64,000 nucleotides of DNA from Lachnospiraceae bacterium (GCA_910575005.1 CAJTCL010000016.1:1-64000); one strand, 5' to 3'. Shown: positions 43,513 to 53,090, counted from the stretch's first letter. Notes: generated by a model not told the origin, from the letters alone. A program made the numbers and translations.

Positions 43513-44112
43513 ATGGGACATAAATTGATTTTAGCTTCCGCCTCTCCACGGAGAAAAGAATTGTTAGAGCAGATCGGGGCAGAATTTAAAATTCTTGCGG
43601 CCAAAGGAGAGGAGACAGCCGTGAGTGATAAGCCTGAGCAGTTAGTATTGGAATTATCTGCCCAGAAAGCTTCGGAAATAGCAGAAAGTTTGCCAGCGGG
43701 TGAAGCAAATACTATTGTTTTGGGCGCTGATACCGTGGTAGCGTTTCAGAGAGAAATTTTAGGCAAACCTAAAAATGAGGAAGACGCAGCAAGGATGCTG
43801 CAGATGCTTTGCGGCAACACACACAGTGTATATACTGGTGTGACAGTGATTATCATAGAAGGGGAAAAACAGCAGCTTCATTCTTTTTATGAAGAGACCA
43901 AAGTGACGATGTACCCAATGACAGAGAGACAGATTTCATCTTATATTAACACAGGGGAACCGATGGATAAGGCAGGCGCCTACGGTATTCAAGGGAAATT
44001 TGCAGTCTATATTGAGAAAATTGATGGAGATTATAACAATGTAGTGGGGCTTCCGGTGGCCAGAATATATCAGGAGCTTAGAAAATTGGGCATTGATCTT
44101 TTGGAGCATTGA
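43513..44112 (+). CDS. maf: Maf-family nucleotide pyrophosphatase
   Basis: A 199-residue house-cleaning NTP pyrophosphatase. The motif LASASPRRKELLEQIG binds phosphate. ADTVVAFQ and the GKP motif (LGKPKNEEDAARML) and SSYINTGEPMDKAGAYGIQG are family blocks. It hydrolyses modified nucleotides; a septum role is known in Bacillus. It follows addA by 57 nt, likely the same transcript. Confidence 0.95.
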   Translation: MGHKLILASASPRRKELLEQIGAEFKILAAKGEETAVSDKPEQLVLELSAQKASEIAESLPAGEANTIVLGADTVVAFQREILGKPKNEEDAARMLQMLCGNTHSVYTGVTVIIIEGEKQQLHSFYEETKVTMYPMTERQISSYINTGEPMDKAGAYGIQGKFAVYIEKIDGDYNNVVGLPVARIYQELRKLGIDLLEH

Positions 44113-44167
44113 GCATATGATATAAGTACAAGTAAGATACTGGAATGAATTAGAAATGGAGATTATG

Positions 44168-45568
44168 ATGACAGAATATGATGTAATTATTGTGGGTGCT
44201 GGCCCATCGGGAATTTTCTGTGCCTATGAGCTTGCCAGACAAAAACCAGATTTGCGGGTATTGATGTTGGAAAAGGGAAGAAGAATTGAGAATAGGCAAT
44301 GTCCGAAACGTAAGACAAAGGTCTGTGTGGGGTGTCAGCCTTGTTCCATTACTACAGGATTTGCTGGAGCGGGGGCTTTTTCCGATGGGAAATTGTCATT
44401 ATCGCCAGATGTAGGCGGCAATTTACCAGAGATTCTGGGCTACGAGGAGGCGGTTGCGCTGATTCAGGAATCCGATCAGATTTACCTAAAGTTTGGTGCA
44501 GACACCAGTGTCTATGGTGTGGGAAAAGAAAAGGAGATTCGAGAGATACGCAGAAAGGCCATTAACGCCAATCTAAAGCTGGTGGAATGTCCGATTCGGC
44601 ATCTGGGAACCGAGGAGGGATATAAGATTTACAGCCGTCTGCAGGAACACCTTTTGTCTGAGGGCATTGAGATTAGATTTCAGAAGATGGTGGAGGATTT
44701 GCTGATAAAAGATGGTCGGGCTGTGGGAGTTGTTACCAAAGATGGGGAAACTTTTTATGGCAAGGAAATTGTCTGCGCCATCGGTAGAGAAGGTGCAGAA
44801 TGGTTTCGCCGGATCTGTGGGGAACATGAGATTGAGACGAAAGTAGGGACGGTGGATATTGGTGTGCGGGTTGAAGTGCGGGATGAGGTGATGGAGTTTT
44901 TGAATCAAAATCTGTATGAGGCAAAGCTTGTATATCACACGCCTACCTTTGATGATAAAGTGAGGACATTCTGTACCAATCCATCCGGCGAGGTGGCTGC
45001 AGAATATTATGACAATGGGCTTGCAGTGGTCAATGGACATGCCTATAAATCCAGTGATCTTAAGACCAACAACACAAATTTTGCCCTCTTGGTATCAAAG
45101 AATTTTACCAAGCCATTTAAGACGCCGATTGCTTACGGCAAACAGATCGCGCAGTTGTCTAATATGTTATGTGACGGCAGAATTTTGGTACAGACTTTTG
45201 GAGATTTCCGCAGAGGCAGGCGGACCACAGAAGAGCGATTATGCCGCAATAATTTGATCCCAACATTGAAGGATGCGGTACCAGGAGATTTATCGCTGGT
45301 TTTCCCACACCGGATCATGGTAGATATTGAGGAGATGATATTTGCCTTGGATAAAGTAACGCCTGGTATTGCCAGTGATGAAACGTTACTCTATGGCGTG
45401 GAAGTCAAGTTCTATTCCAATAAGGTGGTGGTAAACAAGGATTTTGAGACCAATCTGCCAGGCTTGCGCGCCGTGGGAGACGGGGCTTCTGTCACCAGAG
45501 GATTACAGCAGGCGTCGGCCAATGGCCTTAGCGTAGCGCGCAGTATTATAAAACGTATGGCGCTTTAG
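44168..45568 (+). CDS. FAD-dependent oxidoreductase (COG2509-like)
   Basis: A 466-residue flavoprotein. The FAD-binding Rossmann motif is VIIVGAGPSGIFCAYELAR at the N-terminus. A second FAD contact near the C-terminus is AVGDGASVTRGLQQASANG. A Cys-rich stretch (QCPKRKTKVCVGCQPC) follows the first motif, as in this uncharacterised bacterial family. I chose the ATG six bases after GGAG; two other ATGs lie just upstream. Substrate unknown. Confidence 0.9.
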   Translation: MTEYDVIIVGAGPSGIFCAYELARQKPDLRVLMLEKGRRIENRQCPKRKTKVCVGCQPCSITTGFAGAGAFSDGKLSLSPDVGGNLPEILGYEEAVALIQESDQIYLKFGADTSVYGVGKEKEIREIRRKAINANLKLVECPIRHLGTEEGYKIYSRLQEHLLSEGIEIRFQKMVEDLLIKDGRAVGVVTKDGETFYGKEIVCAIGREGAEWFRRICGEHEIETKVGTVDIGVRVEVRDEVMEFLNQNLYEAKLVYHTPTFDDKVRTFCTNPSGEVAAEYYDNGLAVVNGHAYKSSDLKTNNTNFALLVSKNFTKPFKTPIAYGKQIAQLSNMLCDGRILVQTFGDFRRGRRTTEERLCRNNLIPTLKDAVPGDLSLVFPHRIMVDIEEMIFALDKVTPGIASDETLLYGVEVKFYSNKVVVNKDFETNLPGLRAVGDGASVTRGLQQASANGLSVARSIIKRMAL

Positions 45569-45604
45569 TATATTAAAATACAGATGAGATAAGCGAGGTT
45601 ACAA

Positions 45605-46594
45605 ATGAAAACGAGCATGAAGTTAAAAACAATAGGAATTTGTGCATTGCTCCTGGTAAACTTAAGCGGATGTAAATTGGGAAATGCAAAGGTTGTTGTC
45701 AGTTCAGGGTTTACCGACAGCGAGGTATTTAAGATTCGGGATGAAGTCTGTACTTTGCCTCAGGCGCGGGTAATTTTGACCAATTATCAAAATATGTATT
45801 CCACAATGTACGATATTGATTTATGGGAGCATGATTTTGAGGGTAATGACTTAGAGTCATATGTAAAGGATTTAACCATTTCCAGGTTAGCACAAATCAT
45901 GGCAATGGATTATCTGGCGCAAGAAAAAGAAATCGTTCTCTCAGAGGAGGAGAAGGCCAAGGTAAAAAAGGCGGCGGAGCAATATTTTAAATCATTGAAT
46001 GATGCTGAAAAGGAATATATGCAGGTCAAACAGGGAGATATTGAAAAGCTCTATACACGTTATGGGCTTGCCAATAAGCTGTATACTTTTTTGACGCATG
46101 GCGTAGATGATGAGGTCAGCGACGAGGAAGCCAGGGTTATGGAAGCACAGCAGATTTTTGTGACAGATAAGGACAAGGCAAAGGAAGTGGCCAAACAGTT
46201 AAAAGAGGGAGCAGATTTTCTGACTGTGGCCAATCTCTATAATGAAGCGGCGGAGACAGATGTATTTTTTGGAAAAAATGATGTGGACCAAGAAGTAGCG
46301 CAAAAGGCATTTGAATTGGAAAATGAACAGTTGAGCGGCAAGATTAAGACAGAAAAAGGATTTTATTTTATCAAATGCATCAATCATTATGACCAGGAAA
46401 AAACAGATGACAATAAATCGGTGATTTTGGAAAAACGCCGCAAGGAGGCCTTTGATGATGTATATCAGGAGTTCTTAAGTGGTCTGTCCTCAGAGTTAAA
46501 TGAGAAGGTCTGGGCAGGGGTAAGCGTGGAGGTCAATGATAAGGTCAAGACAGATAATTTCTTCCAGGTATATGAGAAGTTCTGTGATTGGTAA
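45605..46594 (+). CDS. PrsA/SurA-like extracytoplasmic foldase lipoprotein
   Basis: A 329-residue exported lipoprotein with lipobox LSGC (Cys23). A SurA-N-like helical part (about 60-180) is followed by a parvulin PpiC-like segment (about 180-280: AQQIFVTDKDKAKEVAKQL, KTEKGFYFIKCINHY). It should help fold secreted proteins at the membrane face. The parvulin core lacks some classic residues, so isomerase activity is uncertain. It follows the oxidoreductase by 36 nt. Confidence 0.82.
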   Translation: MKTSMKLKTIGICALLLVNLSGCKLGNAKVVVSSGFTDSEVFKIRDEVCTLPQARVILTNYQNMYSTMYDIDLWEHDFEGNDLESYVKDLTISRLAQIMAMDYLAQEKEIVLSEEEKAKVKKAAEQYFKSLNDAEKEYMQVKQGDIEKLYTRYGLANKLYTFLTHGVDDEVSDEEARVMEAQQIFVTDKDKAKEVAKQLKEGADFLTVANLYNEAAETDVFFGKNDVDQEVAQKAFELENEQLSGKIKTEKGFYFIKCINHYDQEKTDDNKSVILEKRRKEAFDDVYQEFLSGLSSELNEKVWAGVSVEVNDKVKTDNFFQVYEKFCDW

Positions 46595-46814
46595 ATAGAA
46601 AGAGGTGATGGTACGCTAACGAATGCAGAAATTGCAAGGGATGCTATTGAACAGTTTCGCAAGAATCAGGGATATATGTTGAAAGCACGAAAAGAGAACG
46701 TTGTGGAGACATATAGTGAATGAAAGGAAGAGTATCTATCGTTAAAAGCATTGTTAAATGTGATAGACATAAATCTAATTGACATGATAAAAGAATAGCA
46801 GATGCTGTCAGCAT
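46595..46814 (+). other. Gap with a possible small gene remnant
   Basis: From 46596 to about 46723 a frame directly downstream of the previous stop reads TNAEIARDAIEQFRKNQGYM, then LKARKENVVETYSE, and a stop. There is no good start codon, although GAGGTG is present. It may be a remnant or a peptide started at a rare codon. The rest shows no gene. Confidence 0.25.
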
Positions 46815-46858
46815 GAAAGGAGAAAGTCTCTAAAATCGTGGAGATTTTCTCCTTTTTT
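46815..46858 (+). terminator. Terminator upstream of the BlaR1 gene
   Basis: AAAGGAGAAAgTCTC pairs with GAGAtTTTCTCCTTT, followed by TTT. Confidence 0.85.
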
Positions 46859-46872
46859 AAATAAGAATGCCC

Positions 46873-46928
46873 TTGACAGGTATAAACTACTATGGTAGTA
46901 TAAAAATATAAAACTACTGCAGTAGTTT
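46873..46928 (+). promoter_or_regulatory. BlaI/MecI-type promoter-operator of the BlaR1 gene
   Basis: TTGACA (46873-46878), 17 bp, TAGTAT (46896-46901). Operator 1 is ACTAC-tatg-GTAGT (46886-46899) over the spacer and -10. Operator 2, AAACTACTGCAGTAGTTT (46911-46928), is a perfect 18-bp palindrome near the transcription start. Paired dyads of this kind are typical BlaI targets, but no BlaI gene is adjacent. Confidence 0.75.
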
Positions 46929-46943
46929 CATGAGGTGACAAGT

Positions 46944-48500
46944 ATGAGTTTTTGGAGCATGAGCGTTTCTGGCGGGATTTTTATTCTGGCAATTGTGCTT
47001 ATTCGCAGTTTATTTGCGGATAAGCTGCCAGGCAAAGTATTTCAAGTATTATGGTTTGCTGCGGTTCTGCGGCTGTTACTTCCATTTTCAATTCCCTCAG
47101 CATTTAGCATCTATTCTTTGATGGCAGACTATATACCAATTTCATACAGCCATGCAGAGAAAAGCGTATTTGATATTTTGCCTTTTCTAAAACAGGGACA
47201 GACAGATAGCCAGGAGGAGACAGAAGAAGGGACTAGTTATGGACAGTTAGCGGAGGGGGAGAATGGTTTTGGCCAGATTGCAGAGGAATATAAATCTTAT
47301 GATCAGCAGGCAGAGACAGAGAATATGGCAGAGCAGGAAGAACCCTTAAGACAGGAGAGAGATGTTTTTTCAATCTGGCTCTGTCTATATTGGGGCGGAG
47401 CAGGGATATGCGGTTTGTATTATCTGTTTACTTATATTCGCTGCCTCAGAGAATTTCAAACTTCTCTGCCAGTGGAAAAAACGGTATTGCAAGAGAAGAT
47501 CAACGCCCTTTCAATTAGACGTAAGATTGCAGTCCGCCAATGGGATTTGGCGGCAGCTCCCTTGACCTATGGGATTTTCCATCCAGTGATTTTACTTCCC
47601 AAAACATTGATACAGGAAAATCAGGAGCAGATCAATTTTGTATTGATACATGAATATATGCATATACGTTGTCTGGATGCTTTGAAAAAGCTGATTTTAG
47701 TAGTTGTGTGCTGTATACATTGGTTTAATCCGCTGGTGTGGGTGATGAGTATGCTTGCAAACAGAGATATAGAGCTGGCTTGTGATCAAAATGTTGTAAA
47801 GTATTTAGGACAGGAAAAGCGTTCTGCCTATGCGCTTACTTTGATTCATATGGAAGAGCAGAGGAATGTGAGGATAACTTGGGGAAACAATTTCACTAAA
47901 AATGCAATGGAAGAAAGGATTGTGGCCATAATGAGAGGGAAAAAGGATTCGCTAATAATTGGTGTGTTGTCAGGTGTATTGTCTGCGGGATTGGTGCTGG
48001 CATTTACTACATCTGCCATATCTGTCAGAGACAGAGCAAGAGAGTACTCTTATATAGAAGCAGATGAAATTGTGGAAAATGGGATGCCCAATCAGAATGT
48101 GGAGGCATTTGCCTCAGAGACAGAGGATGTAGCAGAGACCACAAAAAGCTGGGAACGACCGGAACAACAAGAGGCGACTACAGCAGTATATGATGCAAGT
48201 TATGATTCTAGTAGTAGTGCGCAGGAGCAGACGAAAGGTGTTGCAGTCAGTGTTCCGCCAGAATATGCTGCATATGGAATTACCGCAGATGATCACACGG
48301 GAGGCTGGCGCTATGATGGCAAAGAGGTTGCAGTTCTCTATGATAAAGGATATCACTTGTTCACAACTGAGGCGTCATCCAAAAGGGCTGTCTATCTAAA
48401 GGTGCATCGCGATTCCAAGAATAGGATTAAGAGCCTGCAGGAACTGGATAAAAAACAGATGCAGGAATTGTTGGAGGATACAGGACTGGTATTTGAATAA
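46944..48500 (+). CDS. BlaR1/MecR1-type M56 membrane peptidase
   Basis: A 518-residue membrane protease-sensor. N-terminal hydrophobic helices surround a cytoplasmic loop, then the zinc metalloprotease motif HEYMH in FVLIHEYMHIRC with downstream Glu in NRDIELACDQ, then a further helix (about 340-360). The C-terminal part is Ser/Thr/Glu-rich with a small domain, not the penicillin-binding domain of true BlaR1, so the ligand is not a beta-lactam on this evidence. The start follows GAGGTG. In the family the protease cleaves a BlaI-type repressor; that partner is missing here. Confidence 0.88.
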   Translation: MSFWSMSVSGGIFILAIVLIRSLFADKLPGKVFQVLWFAAVLRLLLPFSIPSAFSIYSLMADYIPISYSHAEKSVFDILPFLKQGQTDSQEETEEGTSYGQLAEGENGFGQIAEEYKSYDQQAETENMAEQEEPLRQERDVFSIWLCLYWGGAGICGLYYLFTYIRCLREFQTSLPVEKTVLQEKINALSIRRKIAVRQWDLAAAPLTYGIFHPVILLPKTLIQENQEQINFVLIHEYMHIRCLDALKKLILVVVCCIHWFNPLVWVMSMLANRDIELACDQNVVKYLGQEKRSAYALTLIHMEEQRNVRITWGNNFTKNAMEERIVAIMRGKKDSLIIGVLSGVLSAGLVLAFTTSAISVRDRAREYSYIEADEIVENGMPNQNVEAFASETEDVAETTKSWERPEQQEATTAVYDASYDSSSSAQEQTKGVAVSVPPEYAAYGITADDHTGGWRYDGKEVAVLYDKGYHLFTTEASSKRAVYLKVHRDSKNRIKSLQELDKKQMQELLEDTGLVFE

Positions 48501-48529
48501 TATAATATGAGTTTGAGTTGAATAAGATA

Positions 48530-48599
48530 CGGTTGCTGCACTAATATAATTACCAGCCATAGTTTTGAATGAATAAATAAATATATTAGTGCAGCAGCC
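48530..48599. repeat. Long inverted repeat between the BlaR1 gene and htpG
   Basis: GGTTGCTGCACTAATATA pairs with TATATTAGTGCAGCAGCC (about 18 bp with one mismatch) around a 33-nt loop. It may be a terminator part or a MITE-like remnant. Confidence 0.65.
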
Positions 48600-48612
48600 C
48601 TTGAAAAAATGG

Positions 48613-48660
48613 AAAATCCTAAAAGTAAAACTGTAATATTTTTACTTTTAGGATTTCTGC
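48613..48660. terminator. Bidirectional terminator between the convergent BlaR1 and htpG genes
   Basis: AAATCCTAAAAGTAAAA pairs with TTTTTACTTTTAGGATTT. A/T runs on both sides allow use by both genes. Confidence 0.8.
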
Positions 48661-48662
48661 AT

Positions 48663-50750
48663 TTATTTTGCCAGCAAAAGCATGATTTGGTTGCTTCTCT
48701 TAATAAATTTGCTCATGGCCTCCGGTGTCAGCGGACAATTGGCAAGAAGTGCCAGGTCATAGAGCTGTTCACAGAATACTGGAACATGTTCGGAATCTTT
48801 ATGCTCCAAAATATAAGTTACCAGTTCGTTGTTTGCATTTAACACTAAGGTTTGGTCGCCGCCAAACATGGAGGGATCCATGCCAGCCATACCATACATT
48901 TTCATCATATCCTGCATTCTGCGTCCCTGCTCAGAGCGTGTGATCACAGAAGCGATATCTGCATTTTTCAGTTTCTGTACAGATACATTTAAGCTTTCAT
49001 TGTTCAGTGCCTTGCGGAATGTATCTGTCAGTGTATCTGTTGTCTCTTTTAATTCTTCCTCAGAAATCTCTTCCTTCAGAGAATCTGTCACATCAGCGTC
49101 AATGCGGACAAAGCGGATTTTTTCATTGCGGCGCTCCAACTGAGTGATAAAGGAAGTATCAATATTGTGATCTAAGATCACTGCGTCCATGCCTTGTTCC
49201 TTAAACATATTGATATACTGTCCCTGTTGTTGTACGTCCGTCACATAATAAACCGGTTTGCGCATGTCCTTTTCCTCGTCAGCGGTTTCAGTTGTGTCAG
49301 AAGTAGAATCGGTATTCTCAGAGTCTGTCTCTGTGCTCTCAGAAGGATTGTCTTGTTCGGATTCAGCTTCCTCCACCTTGAGACATTCTGGCAAAGTTAA
49401 ATATTTGTCATCTAAATTCTTGAACAAAATGTAATCGTTCATCTTATCGCAGAATTTTTCATCTTTTAAGCAGCCGAATTTAATAAAGGGGCTGATATCA
49501 TCCCAATATTTTTCATAAGATTCTTTGTCTGTCTTACACATACCACTGAGCTTGTCAGCAACTTTCTTGGTGATATAGTCAGAAATTTTCTTGACAAAAC
49601 CATCATTCTGCAGTGCGCTTCTGGAGACATTCAAAGGCAGATCTGGACAGTCGATGACGCCCTTTAAGAGCATCAAAAATTCTGGAATGACTTCTTTGAT
49701 GTTATCGGCGATAAATACTTGATTGTTATACAGCTTGATGGTACCTTCAATGGAATCATACTCTGTATTGATCTTGGGGAAATACAGAATACCTTTTAGG
49801 TTAAACGGATAGTCCATATTTAAATGAATCCAGAACAATGGTTCCTTGTAATCCTGGAAAACCTTGCGGTAAAATGTCTTGTATTCCTCATCCGTGCAGT
49901 CATTGGGATGTTTGGTCCACAGCGGATGAGTGTCATTTAAGGCTACGGGACGCTTGACAATTTTTGCCTTTTCTGTGCGTGGAGAGACTTCTACTTGCTC
50001 CTTGGTGCCGTCTTCGTTCTCTTTTTCCTCAAATTTTGCCTCTTCGACAATGGTCTCAATCACCTTGTCCTTCTCAGTCACTTCATCAGCAGGAATAGTC
50101 TCATATTCTTCCTCTGCATTTTCTTTTGCCAGATAGATGGCTGTGGGCATAAAAGAACAATATTTTTCAATCACTTCTTTGGCGCGATATTCGTTAGCAA
50201 ATTCCAGACAGTCTTCATTTAAGAATAAGGTGATCTCTGTACCGACAGAAGTTTTGGAGCCGTCGGACATATCAAATTCAGTGCCGCCGTCACATTCCCA
50301 ATGTACAGGGACAGCGCCATCCTGATAGGAAAGGGAATCAATTTGAACTGTATCAGCCACCATAAAGGCAGAATAGAATCCCAGACCAAAATGGCCGATA
50401 ATCTGTTCTTCACTGGCCTTGTCCTTGTATTTCTCCAGAAAATCTGCAGCGCCAGAGAAGGCAATCTGATTGATATATTCCTCCACTTCATCCGCTGTCA
50501 TTCCTAAGCCATTGTCAATAAATTTCAAGGTTTTTTCTTCTGGGTTGACCAGAATCTGAATCTTTGGCTCGTAATCTTCGGGCAGATCATATTCGCCCAT
50601 CAGATCTAATTTTTTTAATTTTGTGATCGCGTCACAACCATTAGAAATCAACTCACGATAGAAAATATCATGGTCAGAATACAGCCATTTCTTTATAATA
50701 GGGAAAATATTGTCACTGTTGATAGAAAGATTTCCATGTTTATTACTCAT
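48663..50750 (-). CDS. htpG: Molecular chaperone HtpG (Hsp90)
   Basis: A 695-residue cytosolic Hsp90 ATPase chaperone (E. coli 624). The N-terminal GHKL domain has RELISNGCDAITKL, the DNGLGM motif and GHFGLGFYSAFMVAD. Middle and C-terminal domains follow. A strongly acidic, Ser/Thr-rich insert (ESEQDNPSESTETDSENTDS) at about residue 480 explains the extra length. I used the ATG after AAAGGAGTG; 33 upstream codons are non-coding by appearance. It is controlled by the promoter with CIRCE upstream. Confidence 0.96.
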   Translation of the reverse strand: MSNKHGNLSINSDNIFPIIKKWLYSDHDIFYRELISNGCDAITKLKKLDLMGEYDLPEDYEPKIQILVNPEEKTLKFIDNGLGMTADEVEEYINQIAFSGAADFLEKYKDKASEEQIIGHFGLGFYSAFMVADTVQIDSLSYQDGAVPVHWECDGGTEFDMSDGSKTSVGTEITLFLNEDCLEFANEYRAKEVIEKYCSFMPTAIYLAKENAEEEYETIPADEVTEKDKVIETIVEEAKFEEKENEDGTKEQVEVSPRTEKAKIVKRPVALNDTHPLWTKHPNDCTDEEYKTFYRKVFQDYKEPLFWIHLNMDYPFNLKGILYFPKINTEYDSIEGTIKLYNNQVFIADNIKEVIPEFLMLLKGVIDCPDLPLNVSRSALQNDGFVKKISDYITKKVADKLSGMCKTDKESYEKYWDDISPFIKFGCLKDEKFCDKMNDYILFKNLDDKYLTLPECLKVEEAESEQDNPSESTETDSENTDSTSDTTETADEEKDMRKPVYYVTDVQQQGQYINMFKEQGMDAVILDHNIDTSFITQLERRNEKIRFVRIDADVTDSLKEEISEEELKETTDTLTDTFRKALNNESLNVSVQKLKNADIASVITRSEQGRRMQDMMKMYGMAGMDPSMFGGDQTLVLNANNELVTYILEHKDSEHVPVFCEQLYDLALLANCPLTPEAMSKFIKRSNQIMLLLAK

Positions 50751-50895
50751 ATGATTACACTCCTTTGCTTTTCTGTTTTTGCATAGATCACTGCGAAATA
50801 AAAAATGATAAATCGCTTGGGTTTCGCAAACACCGATCTGTTTTTGCATACTGAAATATTAATAATTGGGCATATCTGTTTGTTTACTAAGGAAG

Positions 50896-50924
50896 ATTGT
50901 AATACCCATCGAAAAAAAAGTCAA
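50896..50924 (-). promoter_or_regulatory. htpG promoter
   Basis: On the minus strand: TTGACT, 17 bp, TACAAT. The transcript would have a leader of about 140 nt before the htpG start. Confidence 0.75.
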
Positions 50925-50931
50925 TAGAAAA

Positions 50932-50958
50932 TTAGCACTCTTTAGAGAAGAGTGCTAA
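50932..50958. promoter_or_regulatory. CIRCE element (HrcA operator)
   Basis: TTAGCACTC-N9-GAGTGCTAA, a perfect match to the CIRCE consensus. It lies seven bases upstream of the htpG -35, rather than over the start site as is usual, and about 78 bp from the plus-strand promoter of the GH5 gene. Confidence 0.95.
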
Positions 50959-51035
50959 CAAAGAAGAGAAAAACCTGAAAAATCAAGGGTTTCCAGAATT
51001 ATTAAAAGTTTATAAACTGCAAAGTCAATTTAAAG

Positions 51036-51064
51036 TTGAATGGTTGCAAGGAAGGGGTTATAAT
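51036..51064 (+). promoter_or_regulatory. Promoter of the GH5 endoglucanase gene
   Basis: TTGAAT, 17 bp, TATAAT, 59 bp before the ATG. Confidence 0.7.
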
Positions 51065-51122
51065 GGAAAAAGGAAATAGTTATAAATGAATAACCATCCA
51101 TTAAAAAACAGGAGGAAAAGTT

Positions 51123-52115
51123 ATGAAAAAAAGTAGAAAATGGCTTTATCTCAGTTGTCTGCTGGTGATGTTTGTTGTTCTAACAGCGGGCAGCACATCT
51201 GTCCATGCGGCAGGTAAACTTCCAGCATTGAAGGTCAAGGGAACAAAACTTGTCAATGCCAAAGGGAAAACTGTGCAGTTAAAGGGAGTTAGTACACATG
51301 GATTGTCTTGGTTTCCAGAATATGTCAATCAGAAATCATTTGACCATATGAAGAAAAAATGGAAAGCTAATACGGTGCGTTTGGCTCTTTATACCAGTGA
51401 TTATAATGGATACTGTACAGGAGATGCTGCGAACCGCAAGGCATTGGAGAAACGGATTGATAAAGGCGTACAGTATGCGACAAAGGCAGGCATGTATGTG
51501 ATCATAGACTGGCATATCTTGAACGATAATAATCCCAAGATATATGAGAAAGAAGCTATTGCCTTTTTTAAGAAAATGGCCTCCAAATATAAGAAGCACA
51601 CCAATGTGCTCTATGAAATCTGCAATGAACCAAATGGCGGAACTTCCTGGGAAACTATTAAATCTTATGCCAAAAAAGTAGTGAAGGCGATTCGCAGTAA
51701 GGATAAAAAGGCAGTGATTATTATTGGTACACCAAATTGGTCTCAAGATGTAGATATTGTGGCGGACAGCCCCATCAAAGGTTATAAAAATTTAATGTAT
51801 ACGCTGCATTTTTATGCAGGAACACATGGAGAAGATTTGCGCACGAAAGCGAAAACAGCATTAGAGAAGGGATTGCCTTTGTTTGTCACAGAATTTGGCA
51901 TCTCAGACGCTTCTGGCAATGGAGTCTTGAACAAAAAAGAAGGCGCAAAGTGGATGAAATTTTTAAAAAGTAAAAAGATTGGCTATGTGGGATGGAATCT
52001 CTCGAACAAAGAGGAAAGTTCAGCGATTCTTAAGTCCTCCTGCAAAAAGAGCTTTGGTTGGAAAGAAAAAGATTTATCACCCTGGGGCAAATGGCTTGTA
52101 AAACAATTTAAGTAG
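51123..52115 (+). CDS. Secreted GH5-type endoglucanase
   Basis: A 330-residue exported glycoside hydrolase. A signal peptide (KKSRKWLYLSCLLVMFVVLT, cleaved near VHAA) precedes the catalytic barrel. GH5 features are LKGVSTHGLSWFPE, the acid/base Glu in YEICNEPNGG and the nucleophile Glu in FVTEFGISD. It hydrolyses beta-1,4-glucans or related polysaccharides outside the cell. It lacks a carbohydrate-binding module or dockerin. AGGAGG precedes the ATG. It is 18 nt from the MoxR gene, so it may be co-transcribed. Confidence 0.93.
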   Translation: MKKSRKWLYLSCLLVMFVVLTAGSTSVHAAGKLPALKVKGTKLVNAKGKTVQLKGVSTHGLSWFPEYVNQKSFDHMKKKWKANTVRLALYTSDYNGYCTGDAANRKALEKRIDKGVQYATKAGMYVIIDWHILNDNNPKIYEKEAIAFFKKMASKYKKHTNVLYEICNEPNGGTSWETIKSYAKKVVKAIRSKDKKAVIIIGTPNWSQDVDIVADSPIKGYKNLMYTLHFYAGTHGEDLRTKAKTALEKGLPLFVTEFGISDASGNGVLNKKEGAKWMKFLKSKKIGYVGWNLSNKEESSAILKSSCKKSFGWKEKDLSPWGKWLVKQFK

Positions 52116-52133
52116 TTAAGATCAGGAGGTGGA

Positions 52134-53090
52134 ATGGTGCGGCCTGATTATAAAAGAGCAGGGGAGGTTGTGGCACAGGTAAGTCAAGTGATTCTTGGCA
52201 AAGAACAAGAAATCAAAGAATTGATGCTGGCTATTTTATCAAACGGCCATATTCTCTTGGAGGATATTCCAGGTGTAGGGAAGACTACATTGGCGCTGGC
52301 ATTTTCCAAGGCTTTAGATTTGGAGTACAAGAGGGTGCAGTTTACACCGGATGTGATGCCCTCGGATTTAACAGGATTTTCAATTTATCGTCGAGAAGAG
52401 GAGCGGTTTGTCTATCAGCAGGGGAGCGTATTTTGTAATCTGCTGTTGGCGGATGAGATCAACCGCACATCGCCCAAAACGCAGTCAGCTTTGTTGGAGG
52501 TAATGGAAGAATATAAGGTGACGGTGGAGGGAGTGACCAGGGAAGTTCCCAAACCATTTTTTGTGATTGCCACACAAAATCCTTATGGAAGTTCTGGGAC
52601 ACAGCTTCTGCCTGAGGCACAGGTAGATCGTTTTATGATCTCCATGACGCTGGGATATCCAGATTTTGAACATGAGCTTTCAATGGCAATGTCTGTGGGA
52701 GAAGCAAGCCATTTGGATTTGATTGACAGTAAGTTGGGACGGGAAGCGCTGCTGGATATGCAAAAAGAGATCCACAACGTATATATGAAGCCAGAGGTAT
52801 ATCGTTATCTTCTGGAATTGGTGACGGCTACCCGTGTGCATCCTGGGGTTAAGAGAGGTGCAAGCCCCAGAGCAACGATCGCTTTGGTAAAAATGGCAAA
52901 AGCGGCAGCATGGTTTGAAGGGCGGGATTATGTGGTGCCGCATGATGTCAGAACACAATTCCCCTATGTGGTTTCTCATCGGGTGCTGTTTCATGGGATT
53001 TCGGGGAGTGGACACCAAGAGAGAGAACGACTGATTGAAGAAATCGCAGAGGAAATTTCCAAACCACTAATTGGGGAGGGGGAGAGATGA
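52134..53090 (+). CDS. MoxR-family AAA+ ATPase
   Basis: A 318-residue chaperone-type ATPase. Walker A is PGVGKTTLALAF, Walker B LLADEINRTSPKTQSALLE, and sensor 1 FFVIATQNP. It is the first gene of the widespread MoxR-DUF58-transglutaminase set, in which it is thought to activate or assemble the partner proteins. AGGAGGTGG precedes the ATG. It overlaps the DUF58 gene by 4 nt. Confidence 0.95.
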   Translation: MVRPDYKRAGEVVAQVSQVILGKEQEIKELMLAILSNGHILLEDIPGVGKTTLALAFSKALDLEYKRVQFTPDVMPSDLTGFSIYRREEERFVYQQGSVFCNLLLADEINRTSPKTQSALLEVMEEYKVTVEGVTREVPKPFFVIATQNPYGSSGTQLLPEAQVDRFMISMTLGYPDFEHELSMAMSVGEASHLDLIDSKLGREALLDMQKEIHNVYMKPEVYRYLLELVTATRVHPGVKRGASPRATIALVKMAKAAAWFEGRDYVVPHDVRTQFPYVVSHRVLFHGISGSGHQERERLIEEIAEEISKPLIGEGER

